Assembly: GCA_033032865.1 (NCBI GenBank)
Contig: JAWHQI010000148.1
Coordinates: 5,661,501 to 5,725,500 of the forward strand
DNA length: 64,000 nucleotides
Source: Dactylorhiza incarnata
Taxonomy: Eukaryota; Streptophyta; Magnoliopsida; Asparagales; Orchidaceae
Reading direction: 5' to 3'
The notes beneath the pieces were generated by a model, which saw only the letters and a program-made list of their open reading frames with translations, did no database searches and was not told the origin of the DNA. Numbering within the stretch: the stretch's first letter is position 1; every line of letters begins with the position of its first letter. Positions 23,656 to 35,542 of the stretch are shown here, piece by piece. The position numbers and the translations under genes are program-made.

Positions 23656-23673
23656 TCCCCGGCAACGGCGCTA
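23656..23673 (-). other. Primer-binding site of ATH-E (tRNA-Asp-like)
   Basis: Minus strand TAGCGCCGTTGCCGGGGA, one mismatch from the tRNA-Asp site of ATH-D, just downstream of the 5' LTR. Confidence 0.85.
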
Positions 23674-23679
23674 AAAACT

Positions 23680-25240
23680 TGATGCGCAAATCCGCAACAC
23701 CGCTATAGGCGGCAGCGAGACTGCGACACGAAACGGCAGTGTACAGATAATTCAAGTAATATAAAATGAGGAGTGAATCCCCGAGTATCGAACTCGAAGG
23801 AACACAGTAAGGTGGAGTTTACTTTAGAGGAGAGACTCGAGATCGAAGTACAAAGGTCGGATGGATTGCGGAAAATGGGTGATTTGGATTGTGGAAAATA
23901 AAAGAAAATAACTAAACTATTCTTATGCAATGCCGCTATACAATGCTTCGCCAGGCGGGATGGAAACTACGTATGCCTTGAACGCACTACTTCGCAAGGG
24001 CGGATGGATGAGTAGTCAAACGGAATGGAATGACGGGTTTGCGGAGTGGAATGGAGTGGGGGCAGAATGGATTTGGTGGTGCACCTCAAATACACATATA
24101 AACAAACGAGAAATTTCACATAGACATGAAATAATCAATACAAAGCAAGGTTTACATGTGCCACATCATCAAGTAATAAGGATTACATTCATATACGTCA
24201 AAATAGATAAGAGAAAAAAGCAAGGGATACGACCAAATCTGGAGGCATATTGTAGATTCACGGTAGGAATCGTCGGGTTGTCAAACCGCGTCCTAGCTCG
24301 GTCCCAACTATCTTCCGGGGTAGAGGAGGGCTGTCACTTCCTCCCAATGGACCCATCTTCTCTGGTAAACTACAATCCACTCACGTCCAATGCGAAGAAC
24401 TCATTGCTTGGCGATGAAGATGAGGGTGGAATCCTCTCCTTAAAGCACTTGGATGATGGAGGCGGCCGAGAGGATGCTCCGACTTTAGATTTACAAGGAA
24501 ATGGTGGCCGGAGCTCCTACTTAAGGAGGGAGACGATGGAGCGGCACAAATGGCAGAACTGGAACTCTCGGGCGCGGTAAAGAAGATTGATCCAAATTAG
24601 GTCGGATTCTGCAGCTTAAATAGAAAACTGGTCAAAAATTGGTCATGCACAACCGTGCGTGAACCGTGCGGTATTAATAAAGAATAAAACCTAGGAAGAC
24701 GACCCAGAGCGCCCGTGCGTTTTACTCACGCACGGTCGAAGTTGACCGTGCGTAAAAATGCACGGGCAAATTCAGAAAGCCAAAAACAAGGCTAAACAGG
24801 TCGATCGTGCGATTCCTTCACGCATGGGCAACTGCCCGTGCATAGAGACGCATGATCAATGACAGAACATCATTTTCCACCACAGAAGAGAGCGCACGAT
24901 CACATATGACCGTGCGTCATGGAAATTGCATGACCGTGCGATATACACAGACAAGAATTCTGGATAAAAATGGATGAACCGTCCACCTGCATCAGCCACA
25001 ACGCAACTGGGAATACCCCTCCAGCTAAAGCATAAACAAAAAAAAAAGAATGGGGAGCACATTGTGCTTTCCCCCAACAATAAAGCGCGTAATTGCTCAC
25101 CACAATGGGCCAAGATATTGCATTAATAGTGAAAGCCCGTACGAGTAAAATATAAGCAATTAAGAACGTAAAATGAAGTGCAAAAGAAGGAAAACTAGCC
25201 CAGATGAGTCCATAAAAGTATATATAAATGGGACTCATCA
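23680..25240 (-). mobile_element. ATH-E 5' LTR
   Basis: 1561 bp, starts TGATGAGTCCCATTTATATA at 25240 (minus) and ends GCGCATCA at 23680. It contains an inverted-repeat array of CGCACGGTC…GACCGTGCG (for example 24729-24752, 9-bp arms) upstream of a TATA-like CTATTTAAG (minus, about 24616-24624). ATH-E is inserted after residues …CPHHALPVW of ATH-F gag. ATH-E carries about 3.2 kb of internal sequence and no pol: a non-autonomous derivative. Confidence 0.92.
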
Positions 25241-25895
25241 CCACACAGGAAGGGCATGATGAGGACATCTCCGCAACAATTCCTTGAAGCGCTCCCATGT
25301 GTCGTAGAGAGGCTCCTAGTCTATTTGCGTAAACGAGAGAATGTCTGTACGTAATTTAGCGGACTTCGCTGGAGGAAAATATTTTGTTAAAAATTTCTCC
25401 GTCATCTCGGCCTATGTAGTGATGGAACCTCTAGGAAGAGATCCCAACCATTGCTTGGCCTTAGTATGCAAAGAGAAAGGAAATAAACGCAAACGAATGG
25501 CGTCATTGGTGACGCCATTTATTTTGAACGTGTCACAAATATCCAAAAAAATTTAGTAAGTGTAAATTAGGATCTTCATCTGGTAAGCCATCAAATATGA
25601 CGGTTTGCTGTACCATTTGAATGATGCTCGTTTTAATTTCAAAATTATTATTCGCCATCGCTGGGCGAATAATACTAGATTGTGTTCCCTCCCAATTTGG
25701 CCCCGCATAATAGGACATGGTCCGAAGCGGGGCCTCATTATGGTCGGGGTTATCCATTAAACCTTCGCTAGTTTCTCAGATTGACTCTTCTCGAATTATT
25801 GGTAGATCAATAAATCGGAGACGTCGCCGCAAGGTTCGCTCAATTTCCGGATCAAAATACAATTCAAGATTATTTGAAGAGTTCCCTCGGGTCAT
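25241..25895 (-). pseudogene. ATH-F gag N-terminus, interrupted by ATH-E
   Basis: Start codon at 25895 (MTRGNSS…), as in ATH-D (MTRGSTL…). Conserved motifs: [50 protein letters not shown], then in a shifted frame the FPFSL/AKQW core and RCPHHALPVW at the ATH-E junction. An internal stop near 25790 and a frameshift near 25550 disable it. Confidence 0.85.
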
Positions 25896-26212
25896 AAACC
25901 AAAAGAAAAGAAAAGAGAAAAAGGTGTAGAAAAGAAAAAAATAAAATAATATTTTAGATAAATATATTTATTATATTTTTATTATTTTTATTTTTATTTT
26001 CTTATGTAGATTTTTTTAATTAGGTAATTTAAGATTAGTCCTGAACTTCCCAAGGTCAACCCGGTGAAGGGCTCGCAAGGTACTAGAGGCTGTGATGGGA
26101 ATTCAAGCCCAAAGCGTCCTTTCCAGGAATTTAGTTACACCTTAATAAGAAAATAAGAAAAGAAAAGATAAAATTAATAGATATTTCTTTTTTTCGAAAT
26201 ATCAATCGAAGT
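25896..26212 (-). other. ATH-F leader with conserved 90-bp block
   Basis: AT-rich leader between primer site and gag. It contains (about 26037-26130) the same ~90-bp block found in the 3' UTRs of ATH-F and ATH-D, beginning CTTCCCAAGGTCAACCCGGT on the plus strand. Confidence 0.7.
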
Positions 26213-26230
26213 TTCCCGGCAACGGTGCCA
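26213..26230 (-). other. Primer-binding site of ATH-F (tRNA-Asp-like)
   Basis: Minus strand TGGCACCGTTGCCGGGAA, two mismatches from ATH-D's site, six nucleotides after the 5' LTR. Confidence 0.87.
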
Positions 26231-26236
26231 AAAACT

Positions 26237-27934
26237 TGGTGCGCAAAATTATATCCGCAAATGATAACGGCAAGTGTAACGTATCAAATGTAGTATAGGT
26301 TATAAAAACCAAGGTCGTATTAGACTCGGGGCGGTTGAGTATTCTTACTTCGGAAAATCTCCATTATCTTATTAAATAAAATTTTGGGTTGGTTGCTTGC
26401 AAGAAAGAGAAATGGCTTATTTTAAAAAGACTATGAGTTAGAAGACTAGTACTCAACTTTGAATCACCTTGCAAAATAAATATAATAAATTAAACTTCTA
26501 ATTCTCTTAAGAACTGACTTGACCGTGGAGGTTCCCGAATTATGAACGTACCTCTCTCGAGGATATGCTCAACTGAGTTTAGGTTGATCAATCGAACTTT
26601 CGCTCTAGAATCAAAATACCTAAAACCCGCCTTATCGTAGTGAACCCCTCTATTGGATTTGACTCCAATCCGGGAGAATTATGTCATCCTCTCTCGAGGA
26701 GTGCATTCAACACTCTTTATCCTTGAAGTGATCGATTCGAATTCAAAACCTCTCGGTTATTAGACTACGCAAACAAGAATGAGAATTATATATCGACAAT
26801 ATAATCTCAATCCAATAAAATTTAAGGATAAATCTTACGTATTCTAAGGAAGAGAAAGATAAACTAAAAATTAAATCATGAATTATATTTTCCTTGGATC
26901 ATCTCGGTCGAGTACTAATAGAAATTTAGCCACTCATATAGATGGAGGAATCGATGAAAATAAAGAAGTGCATGATAAAATAGAAGAGTAGAATAGGAGA
27001 AAAAGAACTATTTTATTGATTTGCAAATGAAGTTACAACTAGAAATTGAAAGTTACAAGCTTTTGAAATGAAGTACAAGAAGGGAAAGAAGTACAAGAGT
27101 AAGAAAATAGTATAAAAAATAAGCTAGAACTCCCAAAACTTTCTTCCCTATCATCGGGAAAAGCTCCCTTTAAATAGCTGAATATTTGGTGTTACACGCC
27201 CTTGGTCACGCCTGTGACCAAGGGGCGTGTAACAGGCGTGATTGAAGCAGCAGCGGATAGGGCGCCTTCTGGAGTAATTGCTGGCGGGAAGCTTGGTGGG
27301 AAGGAGGTGCTGTTGAACATTCGTCGAACACAGTTCGTCGATCTCTCGCCCGTTCGTCGATCGGAGGCCGCTAGGAGACAGTTCGTCGATCTCCCACCTA
27401 TTCGTTGAACGCAGTTCATCGAGCTCTCACCTGTTCATCGATCCGAGGCCGCCAGGAAATAGTTCGTCGATCTCCCACCAATTCGTCGAACGCAGTTCGT
27501 CGATCTCTCGCTCATTCGTCGATCGGAGTTCGCCAGGCACAGTTCGTCGATCTCCCACACTTTCGTTGAACGCAGTTCGTCGAACTCCCGACAGCGCGTA
27601 TCAAATCTCCTGGCTGCCAGGCGACAGTTCGTCGAACTCCCGCACTTTTATCGAACGCAGTTCGTCGAACTCTTGACAGCGCGTATCAAATATGATGCGC
27701 GAATATCCAGTGGCCCGTATATATATAACATATATATGTATAAACGTATATATGAATTAGCACATAAATTTCCTGAGGCCTGTCAAATCCGTACAAAATA
27801 GAAAATATATGAGTTAGAACATAAAAATATTATTTTTACGAAACTTTATAAAAAACAACGAACAAAATGCGATAATTTATTTAAATATCTAATAAGATAT
27901 TAGCCTAAAACGATGACTAAAATATCAGTCATCA
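26237..27934 (-). mobile_element. ATH-F 5' LTR
   Basis: 1698 bp, starts TGATGACTGATATTTTAGTC at 27934 (minus) and ends GCGCACCA at 26237. The R/U5 part (ACTTGCCGTTATCATTTGCG and the ACGACCTTGG region) resembles ATH-K and ATH-D, so the three are related Athila subfamilies. Confidence 0.9.
27190..27690. promoter_or_regulatory. U3 palindromic arrays of ATH-F 5' LTR
   Basis: The GTTACACGCCC…GGGCGTGTAAC inverted repeat at 27191-27233 sits about 12 bp upstream of the TATA-like CTATTTAAAG (minus). It is followed by the TTCGTCGAAC/TTCGTCGATC array (27315-27690). Layout matches the 3' LTR copy. Confidence 0.7.
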
Positions 27935-28061
27935 GTAAGGCCAACACAATTCTTCCTCCAACTTCTCCAAACACTCTTCTGTGTGACCCCATAGGCTCAT
28001 ATCGCGTTGGCAGTGAGACTAGATACTTGACCACTTCTAGATCACCATGGAAACACCAGCA
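27935..28061 (-). mobile_element. COP-I 3' LTR, only its first 127 bp
   Basis: Matches 35114-35240, the beginning (minus strand) of the COP-I 5' LTR, starting TGCTGGTGTTTCCATGG. Ends abruptly at the ATH-F LTR, consistent with ATH-F having inserted here and the distal part being lost with ATH-F's truncated left end. Confidence 0.85.
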
Positions 28062-29020
28062 GTCTCCCACTTGATCTTGAACGTATCAAATAAAAGTCTC
28101 ACAAACAATGAGCGGCATCTAGCAATGCGTCATTGCTACCCAAGCAATAAGAGTTTATAACTCAACAAGCCTGTCTTGACCACTGTATCAGTGTTGTCAT
28201 GTCCCTTTGTCCCTTACATCCGGATAGAACTAGAGGCATGGACCGTGTCACCCTCGTAATTGTTCAATCCTAATTCCTTGATCTAGAATAGACTATCTGA
28301 AATTGGTGAGCTCAATATCACATATTGACTCAACCAAGCATGGCCATTCATTTCTCAGTCTCATTCCATCAAGGGGGCCCATGGATGTAACTCCTATCAT
28401 ATAGGAGGACAAATCCCATTTCTGCTCACACACAAAAACCCAAATGAATCTTAACATACCCAATAACCACCCTTATCATCAACCTTTCTCAAGGAAGACT
28501 TTAGATGGAATCAAAGTATGCTCTTCCTCACTTGATGAATGCTGTGACTTCAGGTCGAAGAACCACAAACACCATTATCATATGAGACCTACTTGTGACA
28601 CGTTCATATAACAATCCACACAGTAGTCTCATGGTGGGTCTGTCCAGTACAACTTTTTCACTAACAAGTACCCATGTGATGACTTTTTATCACAATATCA
28701 TGACCTGTGAGAACCGGTCATCAGTCAACACACATGCTAGTCTTTATGTATCATCATCGCCCTGAACTTCTAAGATGATACTACTACCATGGACCATTTA
28801 AGAATGGAGCTTCTTATAAACATAGACCCTCACATTCAAGTCACATACTTTAATTCCTATGGAAGCAAACATTCTAAGGGCATTTTTATGCTAATTAATC
28901 TATTAGTAGAAACATTTGACATAATAAAAAAACTTTCCATAAATGTAAAATAAAATATTAAGTACTCTATTCATCACATGAATAATCAACAACCGACAAA
29001 TACAATCCACAAGACTCCCA
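28062..29020 (-). other. COP-I 3' untranslated region
   Basis: About 0.96 kb of non-coding sequence between the pol stop and the LTR. The LTR-proximal end carries a polypurine tract, ATCAAGTGGGAGAC (minus, 28062-28075). A similar CTAGTGGGAGTC overlaps the pol stop at 29013-29024. Confidence 0.75.
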
Positions 29021-32000
29021 CTAGAGATGATCATTCATGTATCTAATACCCATTGATCTAGTATGACCATTATGCTTGCTCTATGCAAGAGGCTTCGTCA
29101 GTGGATCCGCAATATTTTCTTCAGTCGGTACTCTGCATATGCTCACATCTCCTCGATCGACAATCTCTCGAATAAGATGGAACCACCAAAGTATGTGCTT
29201 GGAGCGCTGATGAGATCTAGGTTACTTAGCTTGGGCAATTGCACCATTGTTGTCACAGTAGAGAACTACGGGTTCAACAATGCTAGGAACTACATCTAGC
29301 ACGTCGATGAATTTCCTAATCCATACAGCCTCCTTCGCCGCATTTGCAACAGCGATATACTCAGCCTCAGTCGTAGAATCAGCAACTGTCTCTTGCTTGG
29401 AAGTCTTCCAGCTTACAGCTCCTCCATTAAGGCAAAATACAAAACCTGATTGGGACTTTGAATCATCCCTATCTGTTTGGAAGCTAGCATCTGTGTAACC
29501 ATTTACACCGAGCTCTTCCTCTCCACCATACACCAAAACTAAATCCTTAGTCCTTCTCAAGTACTTCGGGATATTCTTGACGGCTATCCTTTGACCATCA
29601 CCAGGATCAGACTGATACTTGCTCGTCATGCTCTAAGCATTAGAGACATTAGGTCGAGTACATAACATTGCGTACATGATTGATCCAATTGCCGAAGCAT
29701 ATGGAATCAACTTTATGCGGTCCTTATCTTCCAAAGATTTTGGACACTGGTCCTTAGAGAGACTCACACCATATGACATGGGTAAGAATCCATTCTTAGA
29801 CTCAAGCATGTTGAACCGTTTCAACACCTTCTCAATGTATGTACTCTGGGTCAAACCCAACAACTTCTTCGATCTATCTCTATAGATCTTAATACCAAGT
29901 ATATAAGTCGCTTCACCCAAGTCCTTCATAGAAAAGCAGTCCCTTAGACTGTTCTTAATAGCTTGCAGGGTTGGAATATCATTTCTGATCAACAGTATGT
30001 CATCCACATACAATATTAGGAAAACGACAATGCTCCCACTAATCCTCTTATAAATACAAGGTTCATCCTCGTTCTTGATGAAACCAAACTCTTTGATTTT
30101 CACATCAAAACGAAGTTTCCAACTTCGAGAAGCTTGTTTCAATCCATAAATGGATCGATTCAACTTGCATATTTTAGTGGCTTCACTTGGAGATGCAAAA
30201 CCCTCGGGTTGTGTCATATACACTTCCTCAAGGAAGTTTCCATTAATGAAAGCCATTTTGACATCCATTTGCCAGATCTCGTTGTCATAATACGCAACAA
30301 TAGAAAGTAGAATTCTGATGGACTTGACCATGACTACAGGGGAAAAGGTCTCATCATAGTCAACAACATGAATTTGCCTGAAACCTTTAGCCACCAGCCG
30401 GCCTTTGAATGTTTGTACATTCCCATCCATGTCGGTCTTCTTCTTGAAGACCCACTTGCACCCTATTGGGTGTACCCCTTCAGGTGGTTCCACTAATGTC
30501 CAAACTTGGTTTGCATACATGGAGTCCATTTCAGATTTTATGGCCTCAAGCCACTTCTCGGAGTCAGGTCCACACATAGCCTCTTGATAGGATGCATGCT
30601 CATCATCATGATCCATAAGTAACACATTACCTATTTGAGATACAAGAAATCCATATCTCTCAGGCTCATATCTTGGTCTATCAGATCTACGCAGGACTTG
30701 TGTTTCTTGAGCAGGATCTCTAGCTACAACAACTTGTAGTCCTTGCTCAGGTTCTAAAATCGGTTCAACTATTATTTGTGGTTCTTGAACTTCCTCAAGT
30801 TCCACCTTTGCAGTCTTTCTGGATAAGAACTCTTTCTCCAAAAAGACGCCAGTCCTTGCGACAAACACTTTGCCCTCGGACGACAGGTAGAAGTAATTCC
30901 CTTTGGTTTCCCTAGGATATCCCACATGATAACACTTATCCGACTTGGGTTCCAGCTTGTCAGGCATTTGACGTCACACATATGCCTCACAACCCCGAAT
31001 CTTAATAAAAGATATACTAGGACGCTTCCCAGTCCATATCTCATATGGTGACTTTAGAACCATTTTTTTAGCACGATTTAATGTGAAAGCAGCAGTCTCT
31101 AAAGTAAATCCCCAAAAGGAAACTGGCAAATTTGCATGACTCATTATCGACCGTACCATGTCTAACAAAGTATGATTCCTCCTCTCAAACACACCATTAT
31201 GTTGTGGTGTTCCGAGCAGAGTGAGCTGTGATACAATACCACACTCTCTCAAATGATCATGAAACTCATGACTCAGATATTCTCCACCTCGATCAGATTG
31301 AAGTGCTTTTATCCACTTTCCCAGTTGGTTCTCTACTTCATTTTTAAACTCTTTGAACTTTTCAAAGGTTTCGGATTTGTTTTTCATAAGAAACACGTAT
31401 CCGTATCTACTGAAATCATCAGTAAATGTAAGGAAGTAGTAGTACCCACCTATGGCAATAGAACTCATGGGTCAACATGCATCACTATGTATTATGTCCA
31501 AGAGATCATGGGCCCTCTCACTACAACTAGTGAAAGGTCTTTCGTCATCTTGCCTAATAAACATGACTCGCATCTCTCAAATGATTCATAATCAAATGAG
31601 TCCAATAGTCCATCTTTATGGAGATTGGATATGCGTTTCTTATTTATATGGCCTAAACGATAATGCCAGAGATATGTAGGATTAGAGTCATTAGTTTTTA
31701 GTCTTTTAGTATTTTCTACATTATAGATCAGATGGTCTAAGTTCAAAACATATAAACCATTAAATAGTTGGGCAACACCATAACAAACATCATTCAGAAA
31801 TGTAGAACAACTATTGTTCTTAATAATAAAGAAAAGCCTTTCATGTCTAAACAAGGCACAGAATAATGTTTCAAGTTATGGCTGGAACAAAATAATAGTT
31901 ATCTAATTCGATTACAAGCCCAGTGCATGGGCAAAGAGAGACGATAGACACTAATGGCAACAGCAGCAACTCTTGCACCATTTCCAAAGCGCAGGTCTAC

Positions 32001-32973
32001 CTCTCCTTTATCCAGCATTCTTCTCCTTGTTAGTTCAGGCACATTCGTACAAATATGAGAACCACATCCGGTATCCAATACCCAAGATGAAGGAGCGGAA
32101 AGGTTTATTTCTATAATAAAAATACATGAAGCGGAAGTCACACTTCCCTTCTGCTTTTGCAGATCTTCAAGATAGAGGGGAAAGTTCCTCCTCCAATGCC
32201 CTGCCTTACCATAATGGTGGCACTTCCCTTCCTTAGCCAAGCCCTCGTTCTTCAGTGCTGAAGACTTGGGATCAGATACGACTTAGGTCCCACCTTAGTC
32301 TTCTTGAATCCCTTGGTCTTACCCTTGCTTTTATGCACCATCCATATGGGGCTAGCAGGCTTGGCCTTCTTCATATTGATATCAGCAGTTCTTAACATGC
32401 CTAGGAGCTCGGGCAGTGTCTTGTCAATTTCATTCATATTGTAATTCAAGACAAACTGCTCGTAACTGTCCGGCAATGATTGCAGGATCAGGTCAGTGGC
32501 CAACTCTTGGCCCAACGGAAACCACAGTCTTTCAAGGTTCTCTATATACCCAATCATCTTGAGTATGTGAGTCCCTACTGGGTACCGAGTTCTCATCTTG
32601 CACTGAAATAATGCCCTGGATATGTCAAACCTCTCTTGGCGAGCTTGCCCTTGAAACATTTTCTTCAGGTGCTCGACCATCTCGTAACAACTCATGTTCT
32701 CATGTTTCTTCTGAAGCTCAGAGTTCATGGTCGCGAGCATGAGACATTCAACATCTAAGGAGTCATCTCCATACTTCATGTAAGCATCTTTATCTACACG
32801 AGGTGCAGTAGCGGCTGGCTCCTCGGGGGATCTTCTTCAAGGACATAGAGCTTACGCTCTTGCCTGAGAACAATTCTTAGGTTCCTGAACCAGTCGAGGA
32901 AGTTCGTCCCATTGAGCTTGTCCTTCTCAAGGATGGCTCTCATGGACAACGTGGAGTGTGAAGTATTTTCCAT
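29021..32973 (-). pseudogene. COP-I Ty1/copia gag-pol, broken
   Basis: In order: gag (MENTSHSTLSMRAILEKDKL, from 32973); a degenerate zinc knuckle near 32215 (CHHYGKAGHWRRNFP, two cysteines lost); protease (VLDTGCGSH, near 32080); pre-integrase LWHYRLGHINKKRI near 31720; integrase core with SDRGGEY, then GTPQHNGVFERRN, 31468-30974; RT 30967-29633 (WQMDVKMAFINGN, EGFASPSE, YVDD near 30010); RNase H (GYTDASFQTD, STTEAEYIA, DNNGAI) to a TAG at 29021. Stops and frameshifts fall near 32785, 32245, 31880, 31480, 30970, 29630 and 29222. RT with integrase before it is the Ty1/copia order. The sublineage is not assigned. Confidence 0.9.
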
Positions 32974-32997
32974 GGAAATTCTACAATAAATTTGCAA

Positions 32998-34002
32998 AAC
33001 CTTTTAGTACTACATTTCAAAATACATTTTATTTTAATAAGGACTTTTATTAAAAGCGCTCCCACTATTTTAATCAAATCGATAACCCTTAATATCGATT
33101 CAGAGAGTTTATGCGAGCTACTCTCTTAGTGGACAAGATCCGTATTTCACCAACACAACGAGTCCGCTTTGGCGTTCCTCTCATAATGCGGTTATTTAGG
33201 TAGGCAACACTTGCCAATTACATCATTATGAAACTCTTGTATGGTTGGTGAATAACTCTTTATTCGCATCCATCATATGGTGCATGCCAACCCAATGCCT
33301 CTAGGCACTCAACTTTTGAGGTCACCTAGTTAAGTTGGACCCGATGTCGACAGTGGGATATCACAATTATCTGCTCGCACCCTTACCAAGATAGATTAAT
33401 GCACCTTGCTTTGGAAAGCCCACACTTCATCGATCGAGGCAGGAAGAGTGTCTTCCATCGGAAGGCATCCGTATACTTAATATTGGATAAGGGATTTTTA
33501 TAAAAATGATTAACAATTAATCAATGTGCGCATTTACAAAATTACAACATTCACAAACCAAATACATCCCAGATGTGCACAAAATAAAATTATCAACACT
33601 TTGATAGAAAGGGCTAAATCTGAGCATTTAGAACACTTCTAAATCTCCTGATTTACATGCATTTGACAGAAGCAAAAACAACTCCACTTATGCAGTAGAC
33701 AAGCTCGTCTCTCAATATCAGATTCAAAATCTAAGACATTTGGTTTTACAAACCATTTAGAGGGACGGTTACTGCAAAGGAGAAACAATTTCTGAAACAT
33801 GAAAATCGCAACGCAATCACATGCGTTCCTGGCGGGGTTCCAAGGGGCAGCGCCCCTGGCGGTGGTCTCGCTGACCGATCAGCGAATGGGGAAACCACCA
33901 CCAGAAACTGCTCAGAAAATACATCAAAATGATGTATCAGGAAGAAATCCAGGTGTTTTAGAACATTTCTAAACCTCTGATTTACACGCACTGGATCACT
34001 AA
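32998..34002 (-). other. COP-I leader
   Basis: About 1 kb between primer site and gag. I see no supported gene; short open frames exist only by chance. Confidence 0.6.
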
Positions 34003-34019
34003 CTTGGATCTGATACCGC
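34003..34019 (-). other. Primer-binding site of COP-I
   Basis: Minus strand GCGGTATCAGATCCAAG follows the LTR end …ACCCAACA. The GGTATCAGA core is the initiator-tRNA-Met type usual in Ty1/copia. Confidence 0.75.
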
Positions 34020-35240
34020 TGTTGGGTTTTCTACATACCATTTCCATAAAAGATAATAGAGCATATCATATATGCGCAGCGGAATAAATAATCTAGAACA
34101 ACCCAAAAGAGTTTTGGATCTTGCGATTTCATGAATCAATCAATAAATATAGCAACACATTGCAATATATACCTGACTAAAATTGAGTCAGTACTCAATC
34201 GAGATGCTCCTAGAAGAGTTGAGTCCCAAGCGCTCAAATAGATCTGCGCCTCTACGGAAGTCTACACGAGTGTTGAAGAACCCTAGCCTCTTGTCGCACA
34301 AGATCTAGGTCGGAGAAGAACTGCCCTCAACGTCTCCCACGGACTATTAGGTCCGACGACAGGGAGAGGCGGCGGCGGTGGCGGGATCGACCAATCGGAA
34401 TGCTTCCGTCGGAGCTTTTGGCGGAACCCTTCCGTCTCTCTCTCTCTGATTCACGAATAAAAGATCGCATACTAAGGTCAAAAGAATCGCATTCTTTTAT
34501 ACCCAGGCGAAAAAGAGAAGCTATCCGTACAACCACGACTACAATTGAAGCAAACTGAATTTGTCGGGCGATGATTAAGTCGTCAAACACTGTGTTTGTC
34601 GAATGGGCTAGCCGTTCGTCGAACGCGCTGACCGTTCATCGAATGCGCTCACCGTTCGTCGAACACGCTCGCCGTTCGTCGAACGCGCTCTCTGTTTGTC
34701 AAATGCGCTCGTCGTTTGTCAAACGCGCTATCCATTTGTTGAACGTGCTCGCCCTTCATCGAACGCGCTCGCCCTTCGTCGAACGTGCTAGCCGTTCCTC
34801 TAACGCGCTCGCCATTCGTCGAACACGCTAGCCGTTCGTCGAATGCGCTTGTCGTTCGTCGAACGCGCTCGCCGTTCTTAGAACGCGCTAGCCATTTGTC
34901 GAACATGCTCGCCGTTCGTCGAACGCGCTCGCCTTTCATCGAACGCACTAGCCGTTCGTCGAACATGCTCGTCGTTCGTCGAACGCGCTCGCCATTGGTC
35001 AAACGCCTATCAACATGCTCCATACAATATTCACAATACCTGTAGAGCATTCAGTTGATTCGAACTGATTCCAATAAGTCGTAGGATTGGTCCTTCACTC
35101 ATATCCAATATGAGTAAGGCCAACACAATTCTTCCTCCAACTTCTCCAAACACTCTTGTGTGTGACCCCATAGGCTCATATCGCGTTGGCAATGAGACTA
35201 GATACTTAACCACTTCCAGATCACCATGGAAACACCAACA
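34020..35240 (-). mobile_element. COP-I 5' LTR
   Basis: 1221 bp, starts TGTTGGTGTTTCCATGG at 35240 (minus) and ends ACCCAACA at 34020. TATA box GGGTATAAAAG (minus) near 34495-34506. Its beginning is duplicated at 27935-28061. The element interrupts TAT-J gag at 35241. Confidence 0.88.
34575..35010. repeat. 20-bp array in COP-I U3 (TTCGTCGAACGCGCT)
   Basis: About 22 imperfect copies of GTTCGTCGAACGCGCTCGCC, some 70 bp upstream of the TATA box in LTR direction. The TTCGTCGAAC core is the same as in the unrelated ATH-F LTR. Confidence 0.9.
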
Positions 35241-35537
35241 GACCCCATCAGTTGGGATGGAGGCAAGGCCCATGGTAGGTGCCTCCCCCGCCTCAGCAGG
35301 CCATGGAAATCGGGCGAGGGTGGGGAGGAATAGGAAGGAGAGAAGGGACAGGAGCAGAAGCGGGAGCAGGAAGGAGAAGGGGGAATAGGGCGGCAGAGGC
35401 TGAGAGGGGAGAGGTGACGTTGCCATACTGTGACTTCCATGATGAGGAAGGTCACGCGACGGCCACTTGCCCGGAGTTCTTGAAGATGAAGAAGGCCAGA
35501 GTGCCTGCGCAGCGTTAGCCGCAGCAAGTGAGGATTG
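35241..35537 (+). pseudogene. TAT-J gag fragment with zinc knuckle
   Basis: Translation gives an Arg/Gly/Glu-rich stretch then YCDFHDEEGHATATCPEFLKMKKA (about 35427-35500). This is the C-x2-H-x4-H-x4-C-type finger typical of Tat-lineage gag (YCxFHxxxGHxTxxCxxLK). It is interrupted upstream by COP-I and downstream by COP-H (TSD AGGAG at 35538-35542). Gag continues at 44319. Confidence 0.82.
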
Positions 35538-35542
35538 AGGAG

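Larger units (their letters stand above)
4517..27934 (-). mobile_element. ATH-F, Athila-type Ty3 retrotransposon split by nested insertions
   Basis: Minus-strand element. In its own direction it has: 5' LTR (27934-26237), tRNA-Asp primer site, leader, gag N-terminus (25895-25241), the ATH-E insertion, then gag C-terminus and protease (now inverted at 8653-10512), a deletion of all RT, RNase H and integrase, 3' UTR, and a 3' LTR truncated at 4517. It probably inserted in the 3' LTR of COP-I: the COP-I LTR sequence breaks exactly at the ATH-F LTR end at 27934/27935, with GTAAG as the expected target duplication, but the left-hand copy was lost with the truncated end. It is not functional. Confidence 0.85.

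Noticed and set aside
34571..35050. Arg/Ser-rich repeat protein on either strand
   Set aside because: Product of the 20-bp U3 array of COP-I; both strands are open because of the repeat composition.
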